Part shown: in pieces, positions 6,635-13,644 of the stretch
How positions within the stretch are numbered: position 1 is the stretch's first letter
Layout: every line of letters begins with the position of its first letter
DNA from: a virus
IMG/VR virus record: IMGVR_UViG_3300045968_000157
Span: 1 to 42,380 of that record
Direction: 5' to 3' (one strand)
DNA: 42,380 nucleotides
Made by a program: the position numbers and the translations under genes
Notes under the pieces: generated by a model
The model's database searches: none
What the model saw: only the letters and a program-made list of their open reading frames with translations
What the model was told of the DNA's origin: nothing

Positions 6635-8346
6635 GGCCTCACAAATAGCCTCAGCTTCGGATTGCCATTGCCTCCGGTCTCGCCAGGCTGACTGTTTTCG
6701 ATTAAGGGATGCGGGAACTCAAACGGGATATAGTCGGCCGTCATCGGCCAGGCATCGCCGGCACAGATGAACAACTGGCCATCGCTTGAGTCTTCGTTGT
6801 CCGATCCGTCGAGGTTCTTTAATTTCCAATTTGGGCCCGTGTCGGTTTCCCAATACGCCGTGCCTGACGTGCAGGTGCTCGGGCGGTTCGCGTGTGTGCC
6901 GAATCCGGTTCCCGTTGTCCCATCGAAAGGCGTGTCATCGTCGGATTGCGCAGTGCCTTCTTGCTCGTAATACTCCACATCCTTTCTAACATAGTCTTCT
7001 GCACTGTCCATCTGAAGGCCCATGCAACCATCTGGACTAAAATTACTTACAGAAGTGTTGATATAGGAGGGGGCTGTACCTGTATTCGCAAAGACATAGA
7101 TAGGCTCAAGGTCCATGTCTCTTGAGGTATTACCAGCAGGCACGGCCCCAGTAGTCCAACCCCACCCGGCCTGTGAGGGAATAGGCATGCCAGTGTAGCC
7201 CTGACTGTTAGCCGCTGTGCCCCAGCAACCGTAGTCGGTAACCCCCGGAGTCGCTGCTCTATGCAGGTTCCACTGCTCGTAGGACATAGCTGCTTTATTG
7301 GGTGTTTCTCCACACTCATTACCCCAAGCGGCAGTGTCGTAACACGGGATGATGTTGTTGTGGATCCGTGAGGTGCCGCCGTGAATCGAGATGAACCCTT
7401 GACCGTTCATGTCCTGGCTGCCGGTTCCTTCACCGACATATCCAGTCATCGTGCAGATCAGGATGTTGTCTCTTATAAATTCATTGCCATAAATCTCTGA
7501 GGATCTCGCGGCCCAAGGCTCGGTGTCTGACCCGTGGTGAATGAAGCCAGAATTGATAACGGTGTTGTATCGAAAGACGAGCCGGCCGCTCTCCTTGACG
7601 TCGATCATTTCGTTGAAGCGATTAAGCGTATTGCCTTCAACGAACAGACTCTGGGTGCCGTCAGCGTCTGCGTCTCCGAAGTTGGAAGCGGAAGTCCAAC
7701 TACCGGCAACATCAGCAGCCGCCATTCGTATGAACGACTGATTGTTCTGGCAAGGGCCAGAGTCGGAGATGTGCCCGACCATGTTGAAGCCGGTAATAAC
7801 GCCTCTATTCGGTGCGTGAATCAGCGCGCCAATGAATCCATTCGGCGGCGGGCCCAGCGACTTCATGCCCTTCAGCACAATAGGCACTCCATCAGGCTCC
7901 GGGTACATGAAAATCACAGCCGCGGGATTCGCGTGCGTTGTATCTCCAGTGTGGTTCCAGAGAAACGTATTACTTCCGTGCCCGTCTCCGCCAAAATGAA
8001 CCGCACCATTCGCGTTTTCGTGGATGACGATCGTCGATTCCGCATCCCCACCATCAACCAGCCCAGAGAACGCGTCGTCCTTGATCTCAACGGTTCCGCT
8101 CGGAACAATCCAGACGTGCTTGGTGATGACAAACTGCGTGTCCATCGACATCACGCCAGCACTGGTGACGGTTATTACGGCGGGAGTAGAGTCGTCGGCG
8201 GCGAAGTTGTCATGGCAATCGATGAGTGCCGCCCATGTGTCCGCCGCCATGGTGTGCGAATCCGTAACGGAGCAATCGTTGCTCTGCGCGAACGCCGGAA
8301 CGGCAAATAAAATTAACCAAATGGTTAAAAATATTTTCCGTTTCAC
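6631..8346 (-). CDS. secreted parallel beta-helix protein, 571 aa
   Basis: Sec signal peptide (MKRKIFLTIWLILFAVPAFA). The mature part has the periodic short strands of a right-handed beta-helix, of the kind found in pectate lyases and tailspikes. It is a clear paralogue of the 546-residue protein at 30871-32511: both share a TWAxLxxCH start, VINSGFIHHGSD against VVNSGLILHGTD, and GGTSRIHNNIIP against GGTALIHHNEIP. It lacks the Pro-Thr linker and Ig-like domain found at the end of that paralogue. A glycan-binding or depolymerising surface protein is the best guess. It overlaps the genes on both sides by four bases. Confidence 0.7.
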   Translation of the reverse strand: MKRKIFLTIWLILFAVPAFAQSNDCSVTDSHTMAADTWAALIDCHDNFAADDSTPAVITVTSAGVMSMDTQFVITKHVWIVPSGTVEIKDDAFSGLVDGGDAESTIVIHENANGAVHFGGDGHGSNTFLWNHTGDTTHANPAAVIFMYPEPDGVPIVLKGMKSLGPPPNGFIGALIHAPNRGVITGFNMVGHISDSGPCQNNQSFIRMAAADVAGSWTSASNFGDADADGTQSLFVEGNTLNRFNEMIDVKESGRLVFRYNTVINSGFIHHGSDTEPWAARSSEIYGNEFIRDNILICTMTGYVGEGTGSQDMNGQGFISIHGGTSRIHNNIIPCYDTAAWGNECGETPNKAAMSYEQWNLHRAATPGVTDYGCWGTAANSQGYTGMPIPSQAGWGWTTGAVPAGNTSRDMDLEPIYVFANTGTAPSYINTSVSNFSPDGCMGLQMDSAEDYVRKDVEYYEQEGTAQSDDDTPFDGTTGTGFGTHANRPSTCTSGTAYWETDTGPNWKLKNLDGSDNEDSSDGQLFICAGDAWPMTADYIPFEFPHPLIENSQPGETGGNGNPKLRLFVRP

Positions 8347-8969
8347 TGCCGGATGATTCCTCGAGGTGTGGTGTAGCCTGTTCCCCCGCCGCCGCCTGCC
8401 GCCGTGTAGTTCACCTTGATATAGGTTTGCGTGACCCGGATTTCATCGCCAGAACCGACGTTGTCCGACAGAACGAAGAATCTCTCGATTGGGTTTGATC
8501 CCGTGCCTTCAACATCTGCCTCCGTCCACGCCGAACTGGTGTCAGGGTTTGTCGTCCACGTGTTGCAAATTTGAGTGTAGGAGCCTGTGATGCTATTGAT
8601 TTGGGCAGAGTCATAGTTCGAACCATTGATTCGAAGGCTGAGGTACATGCTCGCTTCCGCAATCTCCTTCACGACAACGCACACTTCAACCGATGTGATA
8701 GCTGAAGAAGTGATACTGAAAGCCGTGTAGGTCCAGTCCTGAACATCAAAACTCGAAGCGGACTGGATATAGTCTGTGTCTCCGTCGTCGCTTATACCGG
8801 AACAATCGCTGGCAATAGTGTCGGTGACTGCGCTCACCTTCGTGGAGCCAGCGCCCAAGGTCCATCCATCGAACGGACCCACAGCCGCAGGGCTTCTGCA
8901 TTGAGAATCGGCAAATGCCGGAGTAACGAACAAAACCGCGAGAATCACCAGTAAGGGAATTTTTCTCAT
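8343..8969 (-). CDS. secreted hypothetical protein, 208 aa
   Basis: Sec signal peptide (MRKIPLLVILAVLFVTPAFA). The mature part is serine and threonine-rich and beta-type, with blocks such as WTYTAFSITSSAITSVEVCV and a late ETYIKV-like strand (RVTQTYIKVNYTA), resembling small jelly-roll domains on phage and bacterial surface proteins. It ends with a glycine-rich segment and TTPRGIIRQ. Overlaps both neighbours by four bases. Confidence 0.6.
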   Translation of the reverse strand: MRKIPLLVILAVLFVTPAFADSQCRSPAAVGPFDGWTLGAGSTKVSAVTDTIASDCSGISDDGDTDYIQSASSFDVQDWTYTAFSITSSAITSVEVCVVVKEIAEASMYLSLRINGSNYDSAQINSITGSYTQICNTWTTNPDTSSAWTEADVEGTGSNPIERFFVLSDNVGSGDEIRVTQTYIKVNYTAAGGGGGTGYTTPRGIIRQ

Positions 8970-9064
8970 GAAACCAGAGTAAGACTGCAGGTCAAGTGGG
9001 GTTGCGCCGAGGTCGCCAGAGCGACAAGCACAGGCGTCAAGACAATCCGCGTTATTTTTCTCAC
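8966..9064 (-). CDS. 32-aa secreted peptide
   Basis: A tiny gene with a GTG start at 9064 that overlaps the stop of the upstream zinc-finger gene (GTGA). Its stop overlaps the next ATG (ATGA at 8966-8969). The product has a basic start (MRKITR), a hydrophobic core (IVLTPVLVALA) and then TSAQ, so it looks like a signal peptide with a 13-residue remainder. It could be a real exported peptide, or a leader that couples translation into the secreted gene set. The double four-base overlap is the main support. Confidence 0.45.
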   Translation of the reverse strand: MRKITRIVLTPVLVALATSAQPHLTCSLTLVS

Positions 9065-9561
9065 GGCGCCAAGGATGATCCCGAAAGGCTCTGGCTGCCG
9101 AAGTGTTTCTGGCTCTTGTGAATTCCGAGATCGCGTAGATTTGTAAATGTTTCAGGACACGACGGACATCGGTGGCTGATCTTTTGCTCGACAGAACTCG
9201 TGGGCTTTTTTAGTGGTGTTGGTCCTATCTCTTCCCTTACGGCAGCCGCAGATTTCTTTTCGGCCCTGGTGCTGTTCTGCTTTACCCGGCGACAGTTCTT
9301 GCAGTGGTTGTCCAGGCCATCAGCAAACGCGGAGTGCTTATAAAACGTGGCGCCCTCTGCGGCGAACTTCCCACATTTCTTGCACCGCTTTCCGCTGCGC
9401 CGGCTCGGAGTTCTCGCGTCGATCACAATCGGCTCCGGATTTGGGCGTTTCATGATCCCGAGGACTTTACGAATCGCGTCGCATTCCTCAGTGAGCGAGG
9501 CGATCAACTTCTCTCGCCGGTCCAGTTCGTTTTGGAGTTCAATTCCGAGATCTGTGGTCAT
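9061..9561 (-). CDS. zinc-finger protein, coiled coil plus two zinc modules
   Basis: 166 residues in three parts. Residues about 5-40 form a coiled coil (LQNELDRREKLIASLTEEC). About 59-92 hold CxxC, a YKHSAFADGL stretch and CxxCRR, the pattern of short zinc-binding modules found in phage HNH-type proteins, but without the HNH residues. About 131-152 is a classical C2H2 finger (CPSC, then H-K-S-Q-K-H). Nucleic-acid binding is likely; no nuclease site is visible. It overlaps the upstream gene by four bases and lies between the replication genes and the secreted set. Confidence 0.6.
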   Translation of the reverse strand: MTTDLGIELQNELDRREKLIASLTEECDAIRKVLGIMKRPNPEPIVIDARTPSRRSGKRCKKCGKFAAEGATFYKHSAFADGLDNHCKNCRRVKQNSTRAEKKSAAAVREEIGPTPLKKPTSSVEQKISHRCPSCPETFTNLRDLGIHKSQKHFGSQSLSGSSLAP

Positions 9562-9860
9562 TCAACACCTTCGATGTTTTGAAATAGCGGTAGTCGATTG
9601 TTCTGTTGAATCTGGTTGTAGCAATCCGTACAGCGCTTCCCGTCTGGTGAAATCTTGCCGTGGATCTCGGGACATCGGTCGCATTTGCGCCCGTCGATCG
9701 CGATGCCGCAACGCTTGCAGCGCTTCACATCCTGCGCCTGGCCACTGCCAGCCTTACGCGCAATGCTGGAAAGTATCGGCCGTTCCTGTGAGGCGAATGC
9801 CAGAAGGGTGCCCAGGTCGATCCAGGAGTGCTCGCATTCAAAACCCATGGCGTCTCTCAT
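9558..9860 (-). CDS. zinc-ribbon protein, 100 aa
   Basis: The start is the ATG at 9860, overlapping the stop of the VRR-NUC gene. The second half carries three CxxC pairs (CKRC, CDRC, CTDC), enough for one or two zinc sites. The N-terminal half is a plain helical domain. Its position directly after the nuclease suggests a DNA-related role. No family recognised. Confidence 0.6.
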   Translation of the reverse strand: MRDAMGFECEHSWIDLGTLLAFASQERPILSSIARKAGSGQAQDVKRCKRCGIAIDGRKCDRCPEIHGKISPDGKRCTDCYNQIQQNNRLPLFQNIEGVE

Positions 9861-10261
9861 GACACCTCCCAGGACTTTCGCCACTCGAGTCCGCGAGCGA
9901 GAAATGCTGCGCGCATCTTGGTGACGCAGTCGTAGAGCGAATCAAACCAGAAAGCGATGCCGCCGTGGTCGTTGATGAACTGCATCCAGGTCTGCTGATC
10001 GAGAGACGGGTATTCACCCGGGCGTTTTGCTTCGATCTCCATCCGCACGCCGCCTGGCCCTATGCCGGTGATGTCCCCTTGACCGTTCTCGCCGAATCTG
10101 ATCATCCGTTTCGTCGTGACGCTGTCGCGTTTCCGTGTATACGTCTGCAAGAATTTTCCGGTGTTCTGACGCCACACCTTAACGCCGGGCAAAGTGTTCA
10201 TCCAGTCGACGCAGGCCGCCTGAATATTCTTTTCTGTCGAAACGGTCGCGGCGCGAGTCAT
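9857..10261 (-). CDS. VRR-NUC domain nuclease
   Basis: 134 residues matching the stand-alone VRR-NUC family, PD-(D/E)XK nucleases common in phage replication modules and related to FAN1. Visible signatures: an early E10 with IQAACVDW, the strand VKVWRQNTGKF, G62-D63 in GQGDITGIGPGG, the E77-A-K79 core in RMEIEAKRPGE, and a later DQQ helix. All catalytic positions are present. It likely cuts branched or structured DNA during replication or recombination. It overlaps the small gene upstream by four bases and sits in the replication cluster. Confidence 0.85.
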   Translation of the reverse strand: MTRAATVSTEKNIQAACVDWMNTLPGVKVWRQNTGKFLQTYTRKRDSVTTKRMIRFGENGQGDITGIGPGGVRMEIEAKRPGEYPSLDQQTWMQFINDHGGIAFWFDSLYDCVTKMRAAFLARGLEWRKSWEVS

Positions 10262-10416
10262 CGGCCCTTCGCTTTCTTTTGCTGCGCAGCGTGATAGCCG
10301 CGGCGCCAGGCTTCGTCCTTCGCCTTGTCGGCATAACGAATCGCATTGAGCGAACGGCCGGCGTCGTAGTCGCGCTTGCCCTGATTGAACGCCGCGAGGA
10401 TTTCTTCCTGTTTCAT
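10258..10416 (-). CDS. hypothetical protein, 52 aa
   Basis: Small basic helical protein (MKQEEILAAFNQGKRDYDAG at its start, QQKKAKGR at its end). The start overlaps the DnaC-like stop by four bases and its own stop overlaps the VRR-NUC start, so it lies inside a coupled string. Function unknown. Confidence 0.6.
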   Translation of the reverse strand: MKQEEILAAFNQGKRDYDAGRSLNAIRYADKAKDEAWRRGYHAAQQKKAKGR

Positions 10417-11114
10417 ACTTCGATCACCCTGCAGATGTCATCGATCCGACGAATGATTGCCGGATGCAGACTCTGCGCCTGCTGGAGCTCCTCGAGGCTG
10501 AAGTTGCTCGTCACGGTCAAGCCGAGTTCGCGCTTGTAGATCGTGTCGAACAAATCGAACAGTGCCTCGGTTTTGAATTCCGTGGCTTTGAACTTGTCGA
10601 TATCGTCGATGAACAAGTGAAACGGTTCGGCGTGTCGTACGCGCTGGCGCACAACGCAGAAATAATCCGAGTCGAGCTCCGATCGACGGAGCTCAAACAC
10701 GAGCTCGGCCATGGTCAGGAACAGACACGGCCGCTCCAGCTTCACGAGCTCGATGTATTGCGCCGTCGCCAGGTGGGTCTTGCCGCGCGCATAGTTGCCC
10801 CATAGAAAAAAACTTCCCGTCAATTTCGCATGGATCGCGGTGACCGCCTTCTCCTGGTCGCCGTCAACCGGCACGTAGCTGGCGAGCGTGGAGTTACGAA
10901 AGCGCGCAGGGATCTCGCCGATTTTCTGCTCAAGAATCTTCCGGCGTTGACACTCACAGCGAACGACGCCGGCGGGGCAACGGGCGTACCCGGTTCCACC
11001 GCAGAAAGCGCACTTATCGCTGCTTTGGGGTGTAAGGCTTCGGCCCGATGCGCGATCCATCTCCGCTTCGAGTCGCTGCCTGACCTCCGGTGCCGTTTTG
11101 CCGATGTGTTCCAT
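10413..11114 (-). CDS. dnaC: DnaC-like helicase loader
   Basis: 233 residues. A cysteine-rich N-terminal part (C35, C38, C46, C53, C55) is followed by an AAA+ ATPase. The Walker A motif is G106-N-Y-A-R-G-K-T113, with an unusual Y-A-R in place of the common variants; Walker B is HLFIDDID at 166-173; TSN at 202-204 and a late RR fit sensor positions. The family loads the replicative helicase onto DNA. I use the ATG at 11114 because GGGAGAG precedes it. That makes the gene overlap the initiator gene by 101 bases, which is long. The pair initiator then loader is the usual order in phage replication modules. Confidence 0.85.
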   Translation of the reverse strand: MEHIGKTAPEVRQRLEAEMDRASGRSLTPQSSDKCAFCGGTGYARCPAGVVRCECQRRKILEQKIGEIPARFRNSTLASYVPVDGDQEKAVTAIHAKLTGSFFLWGNYARGKTHLATAQYIELVKLERPCLFLTMAELVFELRRSELDSDYFCVVRQRVRHAEPFHLFIDDIDKFKATEFKTEALFDLFDTIYKRELGLTVTSNFSLEELQQAQSLHPAIIRRIDDICRVIEV

Positions 11115-11790
11115 TGATCTCTCCCATAAACGCGTTGATGTTGCTTGCGAAATAGCGAAGCGGATGCCCCTGCCTTTGGTGAAACGGATCCTGGCTACGG
11201 ATGAATCGAGCGCCAGCGTCGCGGAGTTTTTCGAGTGCAAAAGCCTGGTCGCCGGCAGTGGCCTTCAGGACGCGATCGAGAGCGGCAAAGTCAGAGCCTT
11301 CGGCAATCAGCTTCCGCCCCTTGACCGATTGCCATTCGGCGAAGAAAAATTCCACGAACGGGCCGCGGCGTTCCTCAGCCGCGGGTTTCTTTTCTGTCTC
11401 TGTTTTCTGTCTCTGTATTTCTGTCTCTGTCTCTCCGCCCGCGCGCGAGGGATAGCTGTCTGCTAGCGGCAGTGCTAGCGGCTCGCCAGCGATTTCATGC
11501 TTGCTAGCATCCTGCTCCAGTGGCTCTATCCAGCCTGTATCTACGAATCTTTGCAACGGGATGGCCTTGGACGTGAGCAGCTTTGCCTTAAGCCAGGACT
11601 GGCTCGTGGACACCCTGTTGTCATGTTGTGACGCAAGGACGAAAATTCCGATCAGGAGGTATCTTTCGGATTCTTGGAGTTCAAAAAACCGCGGCTCGTC
11701 CCATAAATCTCGGTAAAGTTTGATCCACGGAGGGCGCCTGTCGTGGTAGTGCTGGAAGCGTTCGAAGTTGCGGACTCTGAAAAATTTCAC
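11014..11790 (-). CDS. replication initiator-like protein (organiser type)
   Basis: 258 residues. The N-terminal 90 residues match the winged-helix part of phage replication organisers: FQHYHDRRPPWIKLYRDLWD, then an ERYLLIGIFVLAS helix and a QSWLKAKL helix. A charged linker with several TETE and EK repeats follows. The C-terminal part (FFAEWQSVKGRKLI, then LRYFASNINAFMG) resembles the end of many such proteins. It should bind the phage origin and recruit the DnaC-like loader encoded next. A structured non-coding stretch lies just upstream. Confidence 0.7.
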   Translation of the reverse strand: MKFFRVRNFERFQHYHDRRPPWIKLYRDLWDEPRFFELQESERYLLIGIFVLASQHDNRVSTSQSWLKAKLLTSKAIPLQRFVDTGWIEPLEQDASKHEIAGEPLALPLADSYPSRAGGETETEIQRQKTETEKKPAAEERRGPFVEFFFAEWQSVKGRKLIAEGSDFAALDRVLKATAGDQAFALEKLRDAGARFIRSQDPFHQRQGHPLRYFASNINAFMGEINGTHRQNGTGGQAATRSGDGSRIGPKPYTPKQR

Positions 11791-11835
11791 TCAGCGAGCT
11801 CCAAAGGTCAGCGAACTTGGTTTCACACGGTTCTA

Positions 11836-11859
11836 CCCGGGCCTTCAGGCCAGCCCGGG
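11836..11859 (-). other. GC hairpin upstream of the replication initiator
   Basis: Inverted repeat of CCCGGGC and GCCCGGG, seven perfect base pairs around a ten-base loop, 46 bases before the initiator start. A competing inner stem (GGCC, four-base loop, GGCC) is also possible. No T run follows, so it is not a simple terminator. It would lie in the leader of the initiator mRNA. Confidence 0.45.
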
Positions 11860-11911
11860 CGTCTCTTCCCACTATGTCGGCTTAGCGTTTCATAAGGCAC
11901 CTCCAACTGTA

Positions 11912-11987
11912 ATTGGGAGCGTGTTTCATGACCTGCTACACGATAAAAGGCCTCCGCGGATCTCCCGCGGCAGCATGCGCTCCCAAT
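11912..11987 (-). other. nested inverted repeats between a zinc gene and the initiator
   Basis: A perfect 10-base inverted repeat (ATTGGGAGCG at 11912-11921 and CGCTCCCAAT at 11978-11987) encloses a second hairpin (CCGCGG at 11954-11959 and 11965-11970, five-base loop). On the minus strand the inner hairpin is followed closely by a short T run, so it may act as a weak terminator after the gene ending at 11993. Together with the hairpin at 11836-11859 this fills the only sizeable gap in the replication operon. A leader RNA or an origin is equally possible. Confidence 0.45.
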
Positions 11988-11992
11988 CTCTT

Positions 11993-12214
11993 TCAGGCGG
12001 CAGCGATCAGCCCAACCAGCTTCAGCCGGCGGAACTGATACGGTCCGTTGTGGACGAGCTCGTAATTCCGAGTGTCTGCAACGTCGATCCGATAGCGCTT
12101 AACAATCTCGAGCTCCTTGGCTGTCTTTGCGCGGCCGATGCACGCCTGGCACTTCCCTTCGCAGAACATGCAGCCGCAGTGGTTGGTGTCAGCGCAGTGC
12201 CAGCACGGGTTCAT
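11993..12214 (-). CDS. cysteine-rich protein, 73 aa
   Basis: The first 27 residues hold seven cysteines and two histidines (C-W-H-C, then CGCMFC, CQAC), enough for two zinc ions. The rest is a short basic domain (IVKRYRIDVAD, then FRRLKLVG). It overlaps the upstream gene by four bases. Function unknown. Confidence 0.55.
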   Translation of the reverse strand: MNPCWHCADTNHCGCMFCEGKCQACIGRAKTAKELEIVKRYRIDVADTRNYELVHNGPYQFRRLKLVGLIAAA

Positions 12215-12432
12215 CCGATGTTTCTCCTGATCCCAGTTCTTCGCAGCGACCGCTTGCTCGGTGCGAACATTCCAAGGATCGTTCGTCGGCCCGGCCAGTA
12301 TGTCGGACCGTCGAACGCGACAGTTCGCGGCCGCTGCGATTCCCTTGTCAGGCGCTTAGGTATCGCAGGTATGTCGTGTAGCGGACGGAAAGAATCCGCG
12401 AGTGTTGATAGTCGGTTACGCATCGCCGTCAT
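12211..12432 (-). CDS. hypothetical basic protein, 73 aa
   Basis: Unrecognised, strongly basic and arginine-rich, without cysteines. The case for it being real is the four-base ATGA overlap at both ends with neighbouring genes, as in the rest of this operon. Confidence 0.45.
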   Translation of the reverse strand: MTAMRNRLSTLADSFRPLHDIPAIPKRLTRESQRPRTVAFDGPTYWPGRRTILGMFAPSKRSLRRTGIRRNIG

Positions 12433-12836
12433 TCGTCGTCATAGTCAGGGTCTTGTTCGTCCTCGATTGCTCCCGCCGTGATGAGTGCGCCGGCCGGGAC
12501 GCTTAGCACCTTCACCGGCACGGGAATCATTCGCTCAATGGCAAGGCGTGCCGTTTCTTCAGTGCACGGCGTCATTCTGAAGATCGACGACGGACCGACG
12601 AAGGAAGTCTTCGCTGGCAGAGCTTCGCGTTTTACTACGGTCCCTGCCGGCCTGTAATCGCCATCGATGTATTGCGGGCGCTCCAACGTCCATTCGCGTT
12701 CAGGCAACTCGGGCTGATCGACACGAAACAACGCCGGGCCGCCGAAGTACTCCGTTGTGACGTAGCCGATCTCTTTGTTGTGGCCCATGATCTCCACGAT
12801 GGCCCATCCGGAAAATTTTGATTGCTCTAAGTCCAT
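12429..12836 (-). CDS. conserved phage protein of unknown function, 135 aa
   Basis: Starts MDLEQSKFSGWAIVEIMGHN, then GYVTTEYFGGPALFRVD. This FxGWAIVEIMGHxxxxGxVTE pattern marks a family of unknown function that is frequent in phages and plasmids. A later segment (YRPAGTVVKREALPAK, MTPCTEETARL) also fits. The C-terminus is very acidic. No catalytic residues are known. It lies upstream of the replication genes on the same strand. Confidence 0.65.
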   Translation of the reverse strand: MDLEQSKFSGWAIVEIMGHNKEIGYVTTEYFGGPALFRVDQPELPEREWTLERPQYIDGDYRPAGTVVKREALPAKTSFVGPSSIFRMTPCTEETARLAIERMIPVPVKVLSVPAGALITAGAIEDEQDPDYDDE

Positions 12837-12847
12837 TCGTTGCGCTC

Positions 12848-13093
12848 CTATTCCGCGTCGTACCCGTTGTCGTGATCATCGCGTACGTAATCTCGATTCT
12901 GGAGCGCGAGGCCGAGCCGAAGATTTCGCTCCAGCCTGTCCTGTATCCAATAGAACAAGAACACTGGCAAGCCAGCTAGTAGACAAAGCGCTAAGAGTGG
13001 CGCAACGACAATCACCATTAGCGCGATTAAGATGCCCTGAATAATTCGCAACAACAATCGCTTCATAGCCTCCAGCAGTTGCGCTTTGGTCAT
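12848..13093 (-). CDS. membrane protein, 81 aa
   Basis: One long hydrophobic stretch (IIQGILIALMVIVVAPLLAL then LLAGLPVFLFYW), enough for two membrane spans, followed by an acidic C-terminus. I use the ATG at 13093; a second ATG at 13066 has a GGAGG just before it and may be used instead. Unknown function. Small membrane proteins at the start of a phage early operon sometimes exclude other phages, but nothing here shows that. Confidence 0.5.
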   Translation of the reverse strand: MTKAQLLEAMKRLLLRIIQGILIALMVIVVAPLLALCLLAGLPVFLFYWIQDRLERNLRLGLALQNRDYVRDDHDNGYDAE

Positions 13094-13109
13094 CTCGTTA
13101 ATTGCCGCT

Positions 13110-13295
13110 TCATTTAGGGCACTCCTGCTCACGACAGATGTAGACCTTGTGAAAGCACTTCGTCTCAATGGACGGAAAGATCTCTCTGCACTTCTTGCAC
13201 TTCGATCTTTGGGACATGACTGCGATGAGTCCGCCGATGGAAGGGAGAAGGCAGAGGATCAGCAGACAAAGAATGATGAAGACATCGCTGCTCAC
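13110..13295 (-). CDS. membrane-anchored zinc protein, 61 aa
   Basis: GTG start. The N-terminal membrane segment (VFIILCLLILCLLPSIGGLI) is followed by a small zinc-type domain with C33-x2-C36, C47 with H49, and C54 near a final C59. It is the first gene of the leftward run. Function unknown. Confidence 0.5.
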   Translation of the reverse strand: MSSDVFIILCLLILCLLPSIGGLIAVMSQRSKCKKCREIFPSIETKCFHKVYICREQECPK

Positions 13296-13644
13296 CTAGG
13301 CGCATCCAGAGCGAAAAACATCCGCCAGAACGTGTAAAAAGTAACGTTGGAGAATCGGTGACGGTCGAATCCCACACGCCAACAATTACCGGTACGAAAA
13401 ACACCAAAGTGGAACGTGCGAGATCGTAAACGGCCACTCCAATGCAATCTGCCTATGCGCCAAAAACTCATACCGTCCTCGCTTTCTTGAATCCCGCGCC
13501 GGTCGTGGCAGTTGAAACACTCTCAAGGGGCCCGTGGGGCTCAGTGTTTCTCAGCTCGCGGCGCGGGAAACTTGATGTAAAGTTCCGTTCCCGCGATGCC
13601 GGATCCCACCAAGGAAAAACCGGCGCCGCGTTTGGAGGAACGGA
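13296..13644. promoter_or_regulatory. non-coding gap between the leftward early genes and the integrase
   Basis: About 350 bases without a convincing gene, between divergent transcription units, so promoters for both should lie here. I could not pick a convincing -35/-10 pair by eye. The clearest structure is an 8-base inverted repeat (CGCGGGAA at 13562-13569, TTCCCGCG at 13588-13595) with an inner ACTT/AAGT stem, about 50 bases before the integrase start. It could be a regulator site or an RNA hairpin. A strong GGAGGA precedes the integrase ATG. Confidence 0.4.

Noticed and set aside
7534-8310. A 258-residue plus-strand open frame inside the beta-helix gene
   Set aside because: Antisense to a protein with a clear signal peptide and a paralogue elsewhere in the window.
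11768-12481. A 237-residue plus-strand open frame over small minus-strand genes
   Set aside because: The minus-strand genes overlap each other by four bases at each end, as in the rest of the operon, whereas the plus frame has no start signal or motif.
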